64,000 bases of DNA from Oasisia sp. SBJ-2009 (Eukaryota > Annelida > Polychaeta > Sabellida > Siboglinidae), in the NCBI GenBank assembly GCA_964017155.1, contig OZ024867.1, forward strand, positions 18,569,589 to 18,633,588. Reading direction: 5' to 3'. The notes below the pieces were generated by a model that saw only the letters and a program-made list of their open reading frames with translations, was not told the DNA's origin and did not search any database. Both the position numbers and the translations under genes were made by a program. Below, in pieces: positions 23,090 to 36,077 of this stretch. How positions within the stretch are numbered: the stretch's first letter is position 1; each line of letters begins with the position of its first letter.

Positions 23090-24842
23090 GACCTGGTAGC
23101 GATAGCTAGACCTGGCAGTGATAGCTAGGTGGCAGTACTACCTGGTAGTGACAGCTAGGTGGCAGTACTACCTGGTAGTGATAGCTAGATGGCAGTACTA
23201 CCTGGTAGTGACAGCTAGGTGGCAGTACTACCTGGTAGTGACAGCTAGGTGGCAGTACTACCTGGTAGTGATAGCTAGATGGCAGTACTACCTGGTAGTG
23301 ACAGCTAGGTGGCAGTACTACCTGGTAGTGATAGCTAGGTGGCAGTACTACCTGGTAGTGATAGCTAGATGGCAGTACTACCTGGTAGTGGTAGCTAGGT
23401 GGCAGTACTACCTGGTAGTGACAGCTAGGTGGCAGTACTACCTGGTAGTGATAGCTAGATGGCAGTACTACCTGGTAGTGACAGCTAGATGGCAGTACTA
23501 CCTGGTAGTGATAGCTAGGTGGCAGTACTACCTGGTAGTGATAGCTAGATGGCAGTACTACCTGGTAGTGGTAGCTAGGTGGCAGTACTACCTGGTAGTG
23601 ACAGCTAGGTGGCAGTACTACCTGGTAGTGATAGCTAGGTGGCAGTACTACCTGGTAGTGATAGCTAGATGGCAGTACTACCTGGTAGTGGTAGCTAGGT
23701 GGCAGTACTACCTGGTAGTGACAGCTAGGTGGCAGTACTACCTGGTAGTGATAGCTAGATGGCAGTACTACCTGGTAGTGACAGCTAGGTGGCAGTACTA
23801 CCTGGTAGTGATAGCTAGGTGGCAGTACTACCTGGTAGTGATAGCTAGATGGCAGTACTACCTGGTAGTGGTAGCTAGGTGGCAGTACTACCTGGTAGTG
23901 ACAGCTAGGTGGCAGTACTACCTGGTAGTGATAGCTAGGTGGCAGTACTACCTGGTAGTGATAGCTAGATGGCAGTACTACCTGGTAGTGGTAGCTAGGT
24001 GGCAGTACTACCTGGTAGTGACAGCTAGGTGGCAGTACTACCTGGTAGTGATAGCTAGATGGCAGTACTACCTGGTAGTGACAGCTAGGTGGCAGTACTA
24101 CCTGGTAGTGACAGCTAGGTGGTAGTACTACCTGGTAGTGATAGCTAGGTGGCAGTACTACCTGGTAGTGGTAGCTAGGTGGCAGTACTACCTGGTAGTG
24201 ACAGCTAGGTGGTAGTACTACCTGGTAGTGATAGCTAGGTGGCAGTACTACCTGGTAGTGGTAGCTAGGTGGCAGTACTACCTGGTAGTGGTAGCTAGGT
24301 GGCAGTACTACCTGGTAGTGACAGCTAGGTGGCAGTACTACCTGGTAGTGACAGCTATGTGGCAGTACTACCTGGTAGTGACAGCTAGGTGGCAGTACTA
24401 CCTGGTAGTGACAGCTATGTGGCAGTACTACCTGGTAGTGACAGCTAGGTGGCAGTACTACCTGGTAGTGGTAGCTAGGTGGCAGTACTACCTGGTAGTG
24501 ACAGCTAGGTGGCAGTACTACCTGGTAGTGGTAGCTAGGTGGCAGTACTACCTGGTAGTGACAGCTAGGTGGCAGTACTACCTGGTAGTGGTAGCTAGGT
24601 GGCAGTACTACCTGGTAGTGACAGCTAGGTGGCAGTACTACCTGGTAGTGGTAGCTAGGTGGCAGTACTACCTGGTAGTGACAGCTAGGTGGCAGTACTA
24701 CCTGGTAGTGGTAGCTAGGTGGCAGTACTACCTGGTAGTGGTAGCTAGGTGGCAGTACTACCTGGTAGTGGTAGCTAGGTGGCAGTACTACCTGGTAGTG
24801 GTAGCTAGGTGGCAGTACTACCTGGTAGTGGCAGCTAGGTGG
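23090..24842. repeat. 30 bp minisatellite, left block
   Basis: About 58 units with core tggcagtactacctggtagt followed by gacagctagg, gatagctagg or ggtagctagg. The core actacc-t-ggtagt is a perfect odd palindrome. Being 30 bp, each unit is ten codons, so an uninterrupted 335-codon ARWQYYLVV-type frame appears. It is an intronic artefact. The block stops at a hAT insertion and resumes at 26167. Confidence 0.98.
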
Positions 24843-26166
24843 CAGAGCTGTAACAAGTACATTTATTTTGTACTTGAGTAAAAAATAACCCTAGAAAAAG
24901 CTACTCAAGTAAAGTAAAATTACTTCTTGAAATATGTACTTGAAATACAAGTAACAAGTAAAAATATGTACTTGAAGTAAACACAAAAGTACTTTTATTC
25001 TTAAACTATATAGTTAGCAATGCAGCCAACTGTTGTGAATAAGACAAAATATTCACAATTATAATTTAGTGTTTACACCAAACATATATAAATTGTTTGC
25101 TATTTTGTCTATGCATAAACTATATTTAATACTATGAACTATAATAATGCAAACAAAGCTGCATAGGCCAACTAGACACACAAGCTATAAATGCACCATG
25201 CTTTATTAATAATAGGTCCATAGCAATCACCGTATTCCTAATTTGAACTAGTACTAATTCACATTGTTATAGGGGTATTATATTTTTCTTAAATTGTTCT
25301 TATCAACGTGGGTATATATGGAAGTGTGATGAATTTTATCTTGTGTTACTTGAAGGAGGCATTCGGTCTAGATGAATGTAATAACGTGTCTTTTAAAATA
25401 TGTCTTCATTTGTAATAACTACTAATTGCAACATTTATAAAATACTTTAGTTAAATTAAACAGTTAGACACACTGATCTATATTAAAAATAGATAGAGAT
25501 TTATAAAGATGTGGTTCCACAAGACCGGGAGGTTTGCGGTGGTCGATAACGGGGAACCTTTGATATATATAGCATGTGCAGTTCACCTATAGCTAATAAA
25601 CTGTGACAACAATGTGCAAGACACAAGAAGATAAGTAAGGGAGCTGTTTTTCATGTCTACTCAATACAATGCTTTAAATAACCTAAGGGCCAATGCCATT
25701 TGTGGGCATTGTAGTGGCCCAGTCAGAAAGTCTTGCACTGCAGTTGTGACACCAGTTTAGGCACAGCAGCATCAGTGCCAGACCCCAGATTGCAATTATC
25801 TCATTGGCTTCATCAGGTGACAAAGCAAATCATTTGTTTAACTGATGTAGAAATCTGGCCAGTCCAGGACACTTAACATGTCTGTTTGTTGTACATTCCA
25901 GCTGATATTTGAAAAAAAATCTATGCTAACTGCAAACATTGCCTTGCTTCTGACGCAGATCATTCCCGGAACTTTTAGGACATTTGCCAGTTTTAACAAA
26001 GAAATTATGAGTACATCACTACATTTAGAAAAGGTACACATATTTGTACTTCGATACAAGTAAAAGTACTTCCAAAAAATATACTTCGTTACTCAAGAAA
26101 AGTAAACTTTTCTACTTAAGTAAGTAAAGTAACAAAGTAAAAGTACTTTGTTACATTACGGCTCTG
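24843..26166. mobile_element. Non-autonomous hAT-like DNA transposon
   Basis: The element begins CAGAGCTGTAACAAGTAC and ends GTACTTTGTTACATTACGGCTCTG in parts, so its ends are imperfect inverted repeats of CAGAGC-GTAA type. Subterminal aagtac/gtactt words (tactcaagtaaa, aaaagtactt) repeat on both sides, as in many animal hAT elements. It is flanked by ctaggtgg (24835-24842) and ctaggcgg (26167-26174), an 8 bp target duplication with one C/T change, the length typical of hAT. The 1.3 kb interior has no transposase frame. Confidence 0.88.
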
Positions 26167-26597
26167 CTAGGCGGCAGTACTACCTGGTAGTGATAGCTAG
26201 GTGGCAGTACAACCTGGTAGTGACAGCTAGGTGGCAGTACTACCTGGTAGTGATAGCTAGGTGGCAGTACTACCTGGTAGTGACAGCTAGGTGGCAGTAC
26301 TACCTGGTAGTGATAGCTAGGTGGTAGTACTACCTGGTAGTGACAGCTAGGTGGCAGTACTACCTGGTAGTGATAGCTAGGTGGCAGTACTACCTGGTAG
26401 TGATAGCTAGGTGGCAGTACTACCTGGTAGTGATAGCTAGGTGGCAGTACTACCTGGTAGTGATAGCTAGGTGGCAGTACTACCTGGTAGTGATAGCTAG
26501 GTGGCAGTACAACCTGGTAGTGATAGCTAGGTGGCAGTACTACCTGGTAGTGATAGCTAGGTGGTAGTACTACCTGGCAGTGATAGCTAGGTGGCAA
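26167..26597. repeat. 30 bp minisatellite, right block
   Basis: About 14 further units of the 23090-24842 array (cggcagtactacctggtagt and variants) beyond the hAT insertion. Minus-strand LPPSYHYQVV frames are artefacts of the 30 bp period. Confidence 0.97.
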
Positions 26598-26867
26598 TAC
26601 TCAATCATCAGAACCTAACTGTTTTAGGTAATGGTATTAGTATATCATATTTACTCAAAGTTTATTTCTTGTAATAAAATTGATCATGGATCACATAGGA
26701 GTGTAATAAGTTATTGGTGAGAATTCTGGATCAACCAGTTATCAAATGAATTGATTAATCAGAGAAACACTAATAATCATCATTAGTTTGTATTGGTTGA
26801 ATGCACAAGTAAAATGTTACATTCCTGTGGGTCATGGTGACCTTTGGTTTTGGTAATGCCATTACCT

Positions 26868-27153
26868 GATTGTCACTAATGTGATTGTGATTGTCACTAA
26901 TGTGATTGTGATTGTCACTAATGTGATTGTGATTGTCACTAATGTGATTGTGATTGTCACTAATGTGATTGTGATTGTCACTATTGTGATTGTGATTGTC
27001 ACTAATGTGATTGTGATTGTCACTAATGTGATTGTGATTGTCACTAATGTGATTGTGATTGTCACTAATGTGATTGTGATTGTCACTAATGTGATTGTGA
27101 TTGTCACTAATGTGATTGTGATTGTCACTAATGTGATTGTGATTGTCACTAAT
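26868..27153. repeat. 21 bp minisatellite
   Basis: About 13 to 14 units built on gattgtcactaatgtgattg, with one unit reading ctattgtg. The period is seven codons, so long VIVIVTN and DNHNHIS frames appear on both strands without meaning. Confidence 0.97.
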
Positions 27154-28857
27154 GTGCCTCTCCAAGTGTGTCACTTAGTTCAATCAGCAGGTGTTTGCTT
27201 CAGTTCTGTGCTGTGAGGTCACCACTGGTTACAATTTGAAGTTTAGGATAATTCCATATTTTGATATTTCCATGTATGCACTAGTTGTGTCGGTAGCCCC
27301 AGATAATAACAACTCTGAATATTGTTTGTTTAGTTCCCAATCTCTCTGATTGCTGTATTGTGTTTTTCATTCAAAGTTCTCGACTATAGAGATTGTGTAC
27401 CTTTTATAGATAGGCCAATGTACTGTGTCATTGGTAATGCCATTTAACATGGAAGACATTAATGTTTATCACAGTTTATGGCGAGATAGTCATGGGCAAG
27501 GTATGATAACCATAGACCAGTGGGTGAGTTCCATGATAACATGTTTTTAAGTATGGATGGTATCAAGACCAGTTCTTGCAATTTTTTGTTTATGATACAA
27601 AATTGTATATTCATTGCAGGGGGGAGAACTTTGGCATTCATTTTACTAGACAGCGGGCCTAGTAAATTCAAAAGTTTACTAGTCTGTCAAAAGTTTACTA
27701 GTCTGCCAAAAGGTTTACTAGTCCGCCAAAATATAAAAACAATCCAAATTTGTTTGAAAACTAAAAAATATTATATGTTGTAACCCCAGTTAAGCAACAA
27801 TGCAATTTTTATAAATGTAACAAAGAAATAATAAAAAAATTAAAAAATCTATTGCCCCTAAATCCGTAGGAAGTATAGACACCAAACTCTGAGGCACATC
27901 AATACAAAAGTTGTGAAATGGTCCCCAGGTAGTGTAGACCAGAGATCTACTGCCCCCTAACCACCCACCAACCCTAACCTCTGTCATCTGGGACCTAATT
28001 AATGTAATTGACACCTGATAGCCACATAACAGTGATGACCTGTTGTCCCATGTGTAATTAGCCTCTGCTGCCAGTCTGTGTGAGTAGACCAGGAGGGGCT
28101 GGCTGATTGATGGCAGCAGCCCCAGGACAGCACAACCATATACACTGACTGATTGGGGCTGTATATACTAACTGATTGGTGCTGTACAGTGACTGAATGA
28201 TGTTGTGCAGTGTACACCTGTACATTGACTGATTGGTGATTTATGTGGTCATTCCTAGTATGCAGTAGTAGGCTGTACACACTGATTGAGGGGGCCACAG
28301 CACCTTGGCACATCATCATATCATCACAACATGGAATTAATTATAAGTACTGGTAGACATACAAGACTCAAGTATGAGTATGAATACTTAGAAACTGAGT
28401 GTGATCAATTCTAACATTGAATAAATGATTACATTGAAGATAGCATTAAATCCCAAAGTAATTGCCTCTGGTCCTTCTGTGTGTGGTTTACTGTTACATC
28501 AAGGTAATTGCTTCTAGTCCTTGCCTGTATGGTATATCAACCCCAAGGTAACTTCTTCTATAGCGTCAATGTGTGGTATACAGTTACACAGTGATAATTA
28601 CTTCTACCTGTTCTCTCTGTGGTTTACATGTTCATGGTTTTGACTCAGTCGCAGTCATGATTAACTGCTTGCATTGTTTGTTTGGAACTGGTATTAGTAA
28701 ATAGAAATAAACAAGAACAATGTAGTAATGTTTTGGTAATCATGAATGAGCAAGATTACAATCGTGTTGTCATTTTTACTCAAACGAGTGAGACAGTGAA
28801 CTACTGAAGACAACCCTTGAGGCAAGACAGTTGAAGCATCCATTGTACTGAGTATCT
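27154..28857 (+). other. Intron 1 sequence with weak internal repeats
   Basis: No gene recognised. Small imperfect repeats include aaaagtttactagtctg (about 27668-27725), phrases around actgattggtgctgtaca (28140-28240) and a degenerate ~57 bp unit with aaggtaattgcttct (28455-28615). A gcaggggggagaactttggc word at 27617 could be a transposon edge, but no partner end was found. Confidence 0.45.
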
Positions 28858-30487
28858 GAGGACTCACAGACAGGTGTACTGTTAGGGTTCATAGTAGCCT
28901 CATAGCAGACAGTGGTAGAGATGGGACCCAGCAGACAGTGGTAGAAATAGGACTCATAGCAGACAGTGGTAGATATAGGACTCATAGTAGACAGTGGTAG
29001 AGATAGGACTCATAGTAGACAGTGGTAGAGATATGACTCATAGTAGACAGTGGTAGAGATAGGACTCATAGCAGACAGTGGTAGAAATAGGACTCATAGC
29101 AGACAGTGGTAGATATAGGACTCACAGCAGACAGTGGTAGAGATAGGACTCACAGCACACAGTGGTAGAGATATGACTCATAGCAGACAGTGGTAGAGAT
29201 ATGACTCATAGCAGACAGTGGTAGAGATAGGACTCATAGCAGACAGTGGTAGAGATAGGACTCATAGCAGACAGTGGTAGAGATAGGACTCATAGTAGAC
29301 AGTGGTAGAGATAGGACTCATAGCAGACAGTGATAGAGACAGGACTCATAGCAGACAGTGGTAGAGATAGGACTCATAGCAGACAGTGATAGAGATAGGA
29401 CTCATAGCAGACAGTGGTAGAGATAGGACTCATAGTAGACAGTGGTAGAGATAGGACTCATAGCAGACAGTGATAGAGATAGGACTCATAGCAGACAGTG
29501 ATAGAGATAGGACTCATAGCAGACAGTGGTAGAGATAGGACTCATAGCAGACAGTGGTAGAGATAGGACTCATAGCAGACAGTGGTAGAGATAGGACTCA
29601 TAGCAGACAGTGGTAGAGATAGGACTCATACTAGACAGTGGTAGAGATAGGACTCATAGTAGACAGTGGTAGAGATAGGACTCATAGCAGACAGTGGTAG
29701 AGATAGGACTCATAGCAGACAGTGGTAGAGATAGGACTCATACTAGACAGTGGTAGAGATAGGACTCATAGTAGACAGTGGTAGAGATAGGACTCATACT
29801 AGACAGTTGTAAAGATAGGACTCATAGCAGACAGTGGTAGAGATAGGACTCATACTAGACAGTTGTAAAGATAGGACTCATAGCAGACAGTGATAGAGAT
29901 AGGACTCATAGCAGACAGTGGTAGAGATAGGACTCATAGTAGACAGTGGTAGAGATAGGACTCATAGCAGACAGTGGTAGAGATAGGACTCATAGAAGAC
30001 AGTGGTAGAGATAGGACTCATAGAAGACAGTGGTAGAGATAGGACTCATAGCAGACAGTGGTGGAGATATGACTCATAGCAGGCAGTGGTAGAGATAGGA
30101 CTCATAGCAGACAATAGTAGAGATAGGACTCATAGCAGACAGTGGTAGAGATAGGACTCATAGCAGACAGTGGTAGATATAGGACTTATAGCAGACAGTG
30201 GTAGAGATAGGACAGCCCTGACTCATAGGAGACAGTGGTAGAGATAGGACTCATAGCAGACAGTGGTGGAGATATGACTCATAGCAGGCAGTGGTAGAGA
30301 TAGTACTCATAGCAGACAATAGTAGAGATAGGACTCATAGCAGACAGTGGTAGAGATAGGACTCATAGCAGACAGTGGTAGATATAGGACTTATAGCAGA
30401 CAGTAGTAGAGATAGGACAGCCCTGACTCATAGGAGACAGTGTAGAGATAGGACTCATAGTACACAGTGGTAGAGATATGACTCATA
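28858..30487. repeat. 28 bp minisatellite with a 205 bp block duplication
   Basis: About 57 units of the type gtagagataggactcatagc plus agacagtg. Near the right end a block with gtggagatatgactcatagc, agacaatagtag and gacagccctgactcatagg occurs twice, at about 30061-30235 and 30266-30440, exactly 205 bp apart. Some units contain atgactcat, a perfect AP-1-type site. Confidence 0.97.
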
Positions 30488-30884
30488 GAAATGATGCGGG
30501 GGGGGGGGGTAGAGTACACCTGTTGCAATGAGAGACATAGATAGGTGACTTGCAATATGCAGTTCACATTTGACCTTAGTACCAGTCAGTGGACAAGACT
30601 TCACATGGAGTGACACAAGATTAAGTCAGCTACTGACTCTATTGCTGCTGGTCACTCCAGTGAGACAGATTTTTCTGAGGGTTTATGTTTGTAAATGTCC
30701 ACAGATGTTTGCCAGCACTTGTGACACTGCAGCAGCATTTCAAGTAGTGTGTCCACAAATATTGACTGTGTCATAACCATAGATGGCATTATTGACTGTG
30801 ACAATGGCAAGTGACCTGTGCCGTCTGGTACGAGCGTGTACATACATATACACATGTAGTTGGACAGGATAACATTTGGGCAGC
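30488..30884 (+). other. Intron 1 sequence; short poly-G
   Basis: A run of about a dozen G at 30498-30510, then unremarkable intronic DNA. No gene supported. Confidence 0.5.
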
Positions 30885-31122
30885 CACAGTTGTTGGTGGA
30901 CACATGCATGTTACACACTCACCAGTCACATTTGTTGGTGGACACATGCATGTTACACACTCACCAGTCACATTTGTTGGTGGACACATGCATGTTACAC
31001 ACTCACCAGTCACATTTGTTGGTGGACACATGCATGTTACACACTCACCAGTCACATTTGTTGGTGGACACATGCATGTTACACACTCACCAGTCACATT
31101 TGTTGGTGGACACATGCATGCA
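30885..31122. repeat. 42 bp minisatellite
   Basis: Five to six units containing tgttggtggacacatgcatg and ttacacactcaccagtcaca. The period of 14 codons keeps several frames open on both strands. Confidence 0.97.
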
Positions 31123-31605
31123 CTGTCCACCGAGGTCTGTTACCTCCCATGTGTCAGACACCATTGTGGGTCTAGTTTTGTTTATAATTTGGCGTAGACG
31201 TAGCCACTGCTGCTATGCATGAACAATGTTTATTTGAATTGAAGGCTGAATGCTCTGAAACTGTTAAAGAAAAAGTCAAATTGTGTACATGTTCTGTAAT
31301 TTGGCATAGACATATCTTAGGTACATAGAAAGCACACACTGTTTTATTTGATTGAATGTTTATTATAGTCCTGCATTAGTAATGGTTTAATTGTCAGATT
31401 TATGCTCCTGTGCTGTGCCCCCCTCTCCCTGTCAAAAACGGGTTTACCTGTCCATATGATTGGTGGATGACAATTTAGATAACACTGTGGACATGTCAGA
31501 CTGGCAGTCCACACCATCTAGGGTGAAGTGTCTCATAGTCTGGTTGCTGCAGCTACAACATCTCATTTTGACTACTTACCTTTCATATTCTGGTTTGTTT
31601 CTAAA
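31123..31605 (+). other. Intron 1 sequence, no feature
   Basis: No coding or repeat structure supported. Confidence 0.5.
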
Positions 31606-32006
31606 ACTGAGCTGAACCAGCATGATATTGCTCACTGAGACTGAACCAGCATGATATTGCTCACTGAGACTGAACCAGCATGATATTGCTCACTGAGACT
31701 GAACCAACATGATATTGCTCACTGAGACTGAACCAACATGATATTGCTCACTGAGACTGAACCAACATGATATTGCTCACTGAGACTGAACCAACATGAT
31801 ATTGCTCACTGAGACTGAACCAACATGATATTGCTCACTGAGACTGAACCAACATGATATTGCTCACTAAGACTGAACCAACATGATATTGCTCACTGAG
31901 ACTGAACCAGCATGATATTGCTCACTGAGACTGAACCAACATGATATTGCTCACTAAGACTGAACCAACATGATATTGCTCACTAAGACTGAACCAACAT
32001 GGCTCA
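31606..32006. repeat. 29 bp minisatellite
   Basis: About 14 units beginning tgagactgaaccaacatgat and ending attgctcac. It passes directly into the related 24 bp array to its right. Confidence 0.97.
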
Positions 32007-32608
32007 TTGAGACTGAACCAATATGACTCACTGGGACTGAACCAATGTGACTCACTGATACTGAACCAATGTGACTCACTGGGACTGAACCAATGTGACT
32101 CACTGGGACTGAACCAATGTGACTCACTGATACTGAACCAATGTGACTCACTGGGACTGAACCAATGTGACTCACTGGGACTGAACTAATGTGACTCACT
32201 GGGACTGAACCAATGTGACTCACTGATACTGAACCAATGTGACTCACTGGGACTGAACCAATGTGACTCACTGGGACTGAACTAATGTGACTCACTGGGA
32301 CTGAACCAATGTGACTCACTGGGACTGAACCAATGTGACTCACTGATACTGAACCAATGTGACTCACTGGGACTGAACCAATGTGACTCACTGATACTGA
32401 ACCAATGTGACTCACTGGGACTGAACCAAAATGACTCAGTGGGACTGAACCAGTGTGACTCACTGACATTGAACCAGTGTGACTCACTGACATTGAACCA
32501 GTGTGACTCACTGACACTGAACCAATGTGACTCACTGACACTGAACCAATGTGACTCACTGACATTGAACCAGTGTGACTCACTGACATTGAACCAGTGT
32601 GACTCTGA
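32007..32608. repeat. 24 bp minisatellite derived from the 29 bp unit
   Basis: About 25 units of the type gggactgaaccaatgtgact plus cact. It matches the 29 bp unit minus five bases (gatattgct against gtgact). Each unit contains TGACTCA, an AP-1-type palindrome. The period is eight codons, hence spurious LNQCDSL and SVSHIGS frames. Confidence 0.97.
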
Positions 32609-32756
32609 GACAGAGAATCTACCCTGCAATGAGTGCAATCTCTTGACATTGTCACCTACAACAGCAGCTTGTCACAGCATCAAGAGCATTTGTAAGCAGT
32701 CTGAGTATGTGTCAACACTACACAAACATGACAGGTTTGACCAACACATTTGCTTG

Positions 32757-33157
32757 ACTCTGATGTGGACAGATATCAACCACAGTCACAGGACAGATGA
32801 TGTGGACAGATATCACTCAGTCACAGGACAGATGATGTGGACAGATATCACTCACAGTCACAGGACAGCTGATGTGGACAGATATCACTCACAGTCACAG
32901 GACAGCTGATGTGGACAGATATCACTCAGTCACAGGACAGATGATGTGGACAGATATCAACCACAGTCACAGGACAGATGATGTGGACAGATATCACTCA
33001 GTCACAGGACAGATGATGTGGACAGATATCACTCACAGTCACAGGACAGATGATGTGGACAGATATCACTCACAGTCACAGGACAGATGATGTGGACAGA
33101 TATCACTCAGTCACAGGACAGATGATGTGAATAGATATCACTCACAGGACAGCTGAT
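32757..33157. repeat. ~35-37 bp minisatellite
   Basis: About 11 units containing gatgtggacagatatcactc and agtcacaggacag, with ctcacagtca and ctcagtca length variants. Confidence 0.96.
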
Positions 33158-33515
33158 GTGGAAATACTGGCAATAAGAATCATCAATGGGGAATTTTAGT
33201 TGTTTTTTATTTAATCCAGACACTACATCTGCATACTAAATACATAAAGGCAGCAAATACGACATTGATGATGGTGTAAAGCAAGCGTAAATATTTGATG
33301 GTCACTGCATTGCATAACGCATGTAGATGTTATCTCATGTCAGAGAAATCAGACCATTTTACTTCACACGTACTGGTCTCTCTTTGTTCACTAGTTTCCT
33401 TGCATTCCTGCGATTGCTGTACATATGATCGCTATTTAAATAATGTCACATTCTCAGAGAAAACTTAAGGTCTCACGTTTAGTCACTGTGACAAAAATCA
33501 GTCACATTGTGTTGG
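33158..33515 (+). other. Intron 1 sequence, no feature
   Basis: No gene or repeat supported. Confidence 0.5.
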
Positions 33516-34334
33516 CAAACCCCCTGGCAAGTCTGTCACAACCCCCTGGCAAGTCTGTCACAACCCCCTGGCAAGTCTGTCACAACCCCCTGGCAAGTCT
33601 GTCACAACCCCCTGGCAAGTCTGTCACAACCCCCGGCAAGTCTGTCACAACCTCCCGGCAAGTCTGTCACAATCCCTGGCAAGTCTGTCACAACCCCCTG
33701 GCAAGTCTGTCACAACCCCCTGGCAAGTCTGTCACAACCCCCTGGCAAGTCTGTCACAACCCCCTGGCAAGTCTGTCACAACCTCCCGGCAAGTCTGTCA
33801 CAACCCCCTGGCAAGTCTGTCACAACCCCCTGGCAAGTCTGTCACAACCCCCTGGCAAGTCTGTCACAACCCCCTGGCAAGTCTGTCACAACCTCCCGGC
33901 AAGTCTGTCACAAACCCTGGCAAGTCTGTCACAACCCCCTGGCAAGTCTGTCACAACCCCCTGGCAAGTCTGTCACAACCCCCTGGCAAGTCTGTCACAA
34001 CCCCCCGGCAAGTCTGTCACAACCTCCCGGCAAGTCTGTCACAACCCCCTGGCAAGTCTGTCACAACCTCCCGGCAAGTCTGTCACAACCCCCTGGCAAG
34101 TCTGTCACAACCCCCCGGCAAGTCTGTCACAACCTCCCGGCAAGTCTGGCACAACCCCCTGGCAAGTCTGTCACAACCCCCCGGCAAGTCTGTCACAACC
34201 TCCCGGCAAGTCTGGCACAACCCCCTGGCAAGTCTGTCACAACCTCCTGGCAAGTCTGTCACAACCCCCTGGCAAGTCTGTCACAACCCCCTGGCAAGTC
34301 TGTCACAACCCCCTGGCAAGTCTGTCACAATCAA
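33516..34334. repeat. 22 bp minisatellite
   Basis: About 37 units of ctggcaagtctgtcacaacc plus cc. The main variant is ccggcaag against ctggcaag, a CpG/TpG alternation. Confidence 0.97.
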
Positions 34335-34370
34335 ACAGATGTTATTGACAGAAGGAACCAGCAAGCCAAC

Positions 34371-34884
34371 TGTGTGTGTTTCTTAGTTGACATCAACAAT
34401 GTTTAGACTGACTCTGTGTTTCTTAGTTCACATCAACAATGTTTAGACTGACTGTGTTTATTAGTTCACATCAACAATGTTTAGACTGACTGTGTTTATT
34501 AGTTCACATCAACAATGTTTAGACTGACTCTGTGTTTCTTAGTTGACATCAACAATGTTTAGACTGGCTCTGTGTTTCTTAGTTCACATCAACAATGTTT
34601 AGACTGAATCTGTGTTTCTTAGTTCACATCAACAATGTTTAGACTGGCTCTGTGTTTCTTAGTTCACATCAACAATGTTTAGACTGAATCTGTGTTTCTT
34701 AGTTCACATCAACAATGTTTAGACTGAATCTGTGTTTCTTAGTTCACATCAACAGTGTTTAGACTGAATCTGTTTCTTAGTTCACGTCAACAGTGTTTAG
34801 ACTGAATCTGTTTCTTAGTTCACATCAACAGTGTTTAGACTGAATCTGTTTCTTAGTTCACGTCAACAGTGTTTAGACTGACTT
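34371..34884. repeat. 37-40 bp minisatellite
   Basis: About 13 units containing tttcttagttcacatcaaca and atgtttagactg, with lengths changing between 40, 38 and 37 bp from left to right. Confidence 0.96.
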
Positions 34885-35845
34885 CGTTGTGACTTTGTTT
34901 GCATCAAGTGGGTATGTTTTGTGTGGAATTTGGCCAGAGCATGTTTAGCCCACCGCAGTCAGCGAGTGTCAGCAATGCCTGCCAGGCTGTCTGTCACCTT
35001 TAGGGTGACATTCAGAAAGAGATGTCCCACCCACTGCACTGTGCCTAACAATGCCTGTGACAGACACACATCTATTATTGATAAATGATTGGTTGTGTAT
35101 GAAAACTGTGCTGTGACAGGGTGGCCTGACAGTGACAGTGACAACTGCAGTGTGCACTGTGGCCCAGTGTCACTGGGTCATCTCCACTGGTCACTCAGTC
35201 AGGGAAGTATCACAGGAGAAATAACGTCTCAGCTATGATCTGGTTCTGATGTACCTATTCAGCCAGACCTGCCCTTCTTGCAGTTGTCACAGCCATTCCT
35301 TGTCATCTGTGTCACTGTACCATGTCATTCCCTACAGACCCGCAGTGTCCAATGTGTAGTCACCCACTGGTACTTACAGATGTGAAATGGTTGCACAACA
35401 ACAGTTTGTCAGGTGTGAAAAAGCTCTTAATGTAACTGTCATAACATACAATAGTACCACTGATGGTGCCACCTGGCGAGTACTTAACCAGATAAAACTT
35501 ATTTGTGCTTAGCTGTACCATGTCTCATGTCTACGTGGGTCAAAATGCTGGTGCCTGTGTTAAGCGATGATGATTTTCAAAAACCAGCAGTTTAAAATGT
35601 AAGCAGGATGTTCCCAACATAGTCCTAACATAGTAGTATATGACATGACTATCGTTACAGTGATATAGATAAACATCACACTGCACATTATAATGTATAG
35701 CCTTTTAAATATTGAGCCTCCAAGTTGTCCAATCCCCTGGCAAGGTTTGAGCAAGTCTGTATCAATGAATGTGAACCTGCTACTGCCAAGTCACATGCAC
35801 AATGTCAGTCCAAAACATGTCAAACTAGCAGTTTTTACACTGAAT
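34885..35845 (+). other. Intron 1 sequence, no feature
   Basis: Nearly 1 kb without a recognisable gene. Words such as gacagtgacagtgacaac (about 35130) echo the array compositions nearby. Confidence 0.5.
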
Positions 35846-35848
35846 GTT

Positions 35849-35920
35849 ACAAACAAACAAACAAACAAACAAACAAACAAACAAACAAACAAACAAACAA
35901 ACAAACAAACAAACAAACAG
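35849..35920. repeat. (CAAA)n microsatellite
   Basis: About 18 pure units of caaa. It could be the tail of an otherwise unrecognisable retroelement. Confidence 0.95.
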
Positions 35921-36034
35921 AGAAACACTGTTTTATAGTTGTGACATGGAGTCTAGGAGACAGACTTGCAACAAACTGATACAAACCTTGTTTTTAATAT
36001 ATTAGTTTTCTTACTTCATTCCTATAGCATATTA

Positions 36035-36035
<1 letters not shown>

Positions 36036-36076
<41 letters not shown>
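36036..36076. repeat. (TA)n microsatellite
   Basis: Pure TA tract of about 40 bp. Confidence 0.95.

Positions 36077-36077
<1 letters not shown>

Noticed and set aside
23118..24881. Long open frames (335 and 217 codons) of perfect ten-residue ARWQYYLVV-type repeats, possibly a repeat protein
   Set aside because: The period is 30 bp, so any frame lacking a stop in one unit stays open. The reverse strand is open too, the unit is intronic, and variation does not respect codon positions.
28858..30487. CRISPR-like regular direct repeats
   Set aside because: No unique spacers between repeats, no cas genes, and the window is eukaryotic. It is a minisatellite.
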